NCBI GenBank assembly: GCA_027405735.1 | Contig: JAPEHQ010000023.1 | Location: 372,001-436,000, forward strand | From: Mucor racemosus | Taxonomy: Eukaryota; Mucoromycota; Mucoromycetes; Mucorales; Mucoraceae | DNA: 64,000 nt | Reading direction: 5' to 3' | Shown here: positions 61,584 through 64,000 of the stretch, piece by piece | How positions within the stretch are numbered: position 1 is the first letter of the stretch | How the letters are laid out: every line of letters starts with the position of its first letter | The notes under the pieces: generated by a model | What the model was told of the DNA's origin: nothing | The model's input: the letters and a program-made list of their open reading frames with translations, nothing else | The model's database searches: none | Position numbers and translations under genes: made by a program

Positions 61584-63870
61584 TTAATGATAGTGCTTCC
61601 TTTTAAGCAGTGATACACCGCAAGCTTCTTCTTCTTTTCTGTTTAAAATAACTGGTCTAGGTGTAGATTCAGAAGGATCATAATCACATCTCAATTCTGA
61701 TTTACCAGCACGCATACCACAGATTGTATTGATACGACAAGCTTCATCACATTCAGGCGTCATGGGAGATGATTTATATCGATTTAACCAATATAAATCA
61801 AACTTTTCATCATCAAGTTCCATTTCTCGAGTGACATGGTGCCACCAGCTAGCTGAAAGAGGTTTATATGGATTTTTATTGGATCTGTAAGCCTCATTTG
61901 CCGAATATTCCTTGTGCCAATTCTATGAAATACGGTTAGTATTCTTTGATTCAAACTAAACTTTATTTCAAATCAACTCACAAGCTCTTGATCCCATGCA
62001 ATAGATTTGTCCAAATCTGCAATAAAAGTGTGAGAGTCTACTACTTCAAAGGTGCCTGTATCTACAGAATAAGTTCTAGTAAAGATTATTAGCATAAATT
62101 GATGCATTTGTCAATAGCAACGATATATACCGAAATCCAGGGTTCAAATTAGGAAATGGAGTGATTGATGGGCCTAAATAAGCTACAGAAATAGCATCTT
62201 TCGATTCTTGAGATGCACGATTATAGAAGATTTGAATTTCATCCCTAATCCAGGAACATAATATGAATAAATCTTATTATGACGCTTGTGTATTATAGTT
62301 ATTACCTGTGTGTATGACCAAAAAATTGACCAGCTATCACATGAGGTGCATATCTCTCCACAATTTGATAATAATAATTAGCATAATCATGAAAACAAGA
62401 AGAATCGCCAGGTGGAGTATGTCCAATAATCCATACTTTTTCATTTGCATCTTCGGATTTCTGTAAATGATCAATAAGCCATTTCAAAATTCCATTGGGA
62501 TCCCTTTTTGTAGGATGCTCGTATAACCACCAATTAAGGTTGTAGCAGAAATTGGTATTAAGACTAATCAATTTCAATCCAGGAACAGGATGACTAATGT
62601 AACTACCACTATTTTTATGTACACGAGTAAGATGCTTCTTTGGGAGCCAACCTTCCCAATTCTCTTCTAAAGATTCATATAACCACGCCATGGTAAGATC
62701 ATCATGTCTCTTACCTCCTGGTATATTGGAATCTGCAAGAGGAAATAAATTGGTAGGAGCAGATTCATGATTTCCAATTGCTGGATACAACTTTGTGTTG
62801 ATAAAAGATGGAGAATCAAAATGTGCATGAAGTAAAGCATAAGAAGCATCTTGAATCATCTGTGTTTTCTTTGTGGGTAATGTCTCCCAAACTTCATGAG
62901 GTGGTATATCTCCTGTCAGGATGGCAAATGATGTGTTTGGTGTTGCTGTAGGTATATATTCCAACATGGATTCGATCAAGGTTAAAGGTGAATCACATCC
63001 ATATGATCCCCATGGTGATGACAAGTTCAAAATATTATTAAAATCTGTTGACTCTTTTCGACAACAAATGGGTTTATCACATAATGTTTCTGTTCCTTCC
63101 TGTAAAATAATACCAATTAGCAGGATATTGATGATGCATGCATATCAACAAACCTCGTACAGCGGATCCACATGCCAATCGCTTAGATGAAGAACTGTAA
63201 TTGTTTTATTTGTTGGTTTATGTACATGAGGATGTTTTGGCTTTCTTTTTGGAAAAGGTACCTTCCACGGTTCAATTCCTAAATATATACTGTTTATATC
63301 ATAATCTGATGTATGCAAGTGAGATTTATTTACCTGGATAAGGACATGCATTAAGTACAGTAGCACACGCCAAATGTCCATCTCTTCCTGATATATCCAT
63401 CGTCTACAAGTTGCAAATTTAAATTGTTTTGTCCAATAAAATCAATTTTTAATGCTCTTACCCTTAAAACTTTACGAATGATAGGTCCCTGTTCTCGAAC
63501 CATACCTTCACACTATACACATAAATGAATGAGCGAAATGATGAGAAACAAGAAAAAAAAAAAGATATCTTACAACTTGATTATCGACTTGCTTTGAACG
63601 TTTACAAATATTGGTCATTGCTGCTAATTGTATTCTTTCAGGAAAATAACAAAATCGCTTGATCATTTTAAGCAAGTTTATACAAGATTTGCAGTTTTTA
63701 GCTGCGTCGTCCGGATTTTTGGGGTCGTCCAACAGGTTATTAAGCTCATTATACAGCTCGTCTTCTAATTGCTGTTGTGAACTGCTAAACGAAGATTGAA
63801 ATAAGATACTAGCTTGTACATTTATCACTAGCATTAGCGCAAGTAGGTTGAGTATTAGTAGGTGTCGCAT
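61584..63870 (-). CDS. Acid sphingomyelinase-like phosphodiesterase with saposin B domain, 627 aa
   Basis: Secreted or lysosomal/vacuolar metallophosphoesterase family that hydrolyses sphingomyelin or related phosphodiesters. Eight exons join in frame: 63574-63870, 63462-63512, 63334-63403, 63154-63278, 62306-63099, 62131-62244, 61982-62075 and 61584-61922. Residues 1-20 are a signal peptide. A saposin B domain spans about 60-136 with six Cys (60, 63, 74, 89, 100 and the later pair). The calcineurin-like core has DWH at 173-175, GD at 245, GNH at 290-292, GHTPPGD (His408) and GHTH (His443, His445), a full two-metal set. A Cys-containing C-terminal region follows. No catalytic residue appears missing. 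Confidence 0.94.
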
Positions 63871-64000
63871 ATTTTATTAATTGTCTTTTGGGATATATAT
63901 ATTTATACAGAAAGAAAGAGAAAAAGAACGAGAAAACTCGCTAAATTCCTCCGCTTAAATATTGGAATCTATCAAATACTTGCTTAGCAGCAAACTATTG
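63871..64000. promoter_or_regulatory. Upstream region of the sphingomyelinase-like gene
   Basis: TATATATA/TATTTATAC lies about 25-40 nt upstream of the ATG at 63870 and may be a TATA element, although close to the start. Confidence 0.3.

Noticed and set aside
1..64000. Search for tRNA, rRNA, snRNA and CRISPR arrays
   Set aside because: No T-arm box (GGTTCGA-type), no rRNA signature and no regularly spaced repeats with unique spacers were found.

Overview
The window is AT-rich eukaryotic DNA with short GT-AG introns (about 50-130 nt, often with CTAAC-like branch points), nearly one gene per several kb, and large transposon-derived blocks. The gene set (SHMT with a strongly biased codon set, Dbp5, Atg5, MGST3, acid sphingomyelinase, a fungal Msb1/Mug8-type RhoGAP-like protein) points to a fungus. 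The style of the DDE transposases and the receptor-like kinase fold suggest early-diverging Mucoromycota, probably Mucorales. The taxon is inference.

Layout. 1-626: 5' part of a secreted repeat protein gene, running off the left edge. 2102-18307: a nested transposon block. Two nearly identical arms of about 2.96 kb face each other. Each carries a copy of an interspersed repeat (called R here), two solo LTRs and the 3' end of a DDE_3/IS630-type transposase gene. The right arm was later split by a 7.1-kb CACTA-like element (8433-15549, 3-bp target duplication) that holds a 104-bp minisatellite. 18525-19118: MGST3. 20176-22760: SulP/SLC26 transporter. 23037-24574: serine hydroxymethyltransferase. 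25.2-26.3 kb: another R copy. 26689-28326: kinase-like protein with degenerate catalytic motifs. 30031-30207: short zinc-knuckle ORF. 30951-33948: WD40 protein with a SUMO-interacting-type motif and a SANT/Myb-like segment. 34-41.2 kb: repeats (R copies, a third solo LTR, a pogo/Tigger-like end, a TA-flanked transposon remnant, a lone CACTA-type end). 41908-42436: small secreted cysteine-rich protein. 42512-43766: HAD hydrolase. 44218-46157: Dbp5. 49228-50669: Msb1/Mug8-type protein. 53210-54725: TALE homeodomain factor. 60265-61446: Atg5. 61584-63870: acid sphingomyelinase-like phosphodiesterase.

The genes look like independent housekeeping and regulatory units rather than a pathway cluster. 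Exon models were built by hand from reading frame and splice sites, and all listed models keep frame unless stated. No tRNA, rRNA or CRISPR was recognised. The strongest leads are the nested inverted-repeat locus with a datable order of insertions, repeat family R with an apparently shared reading frame, and the predicted pseudokinase.
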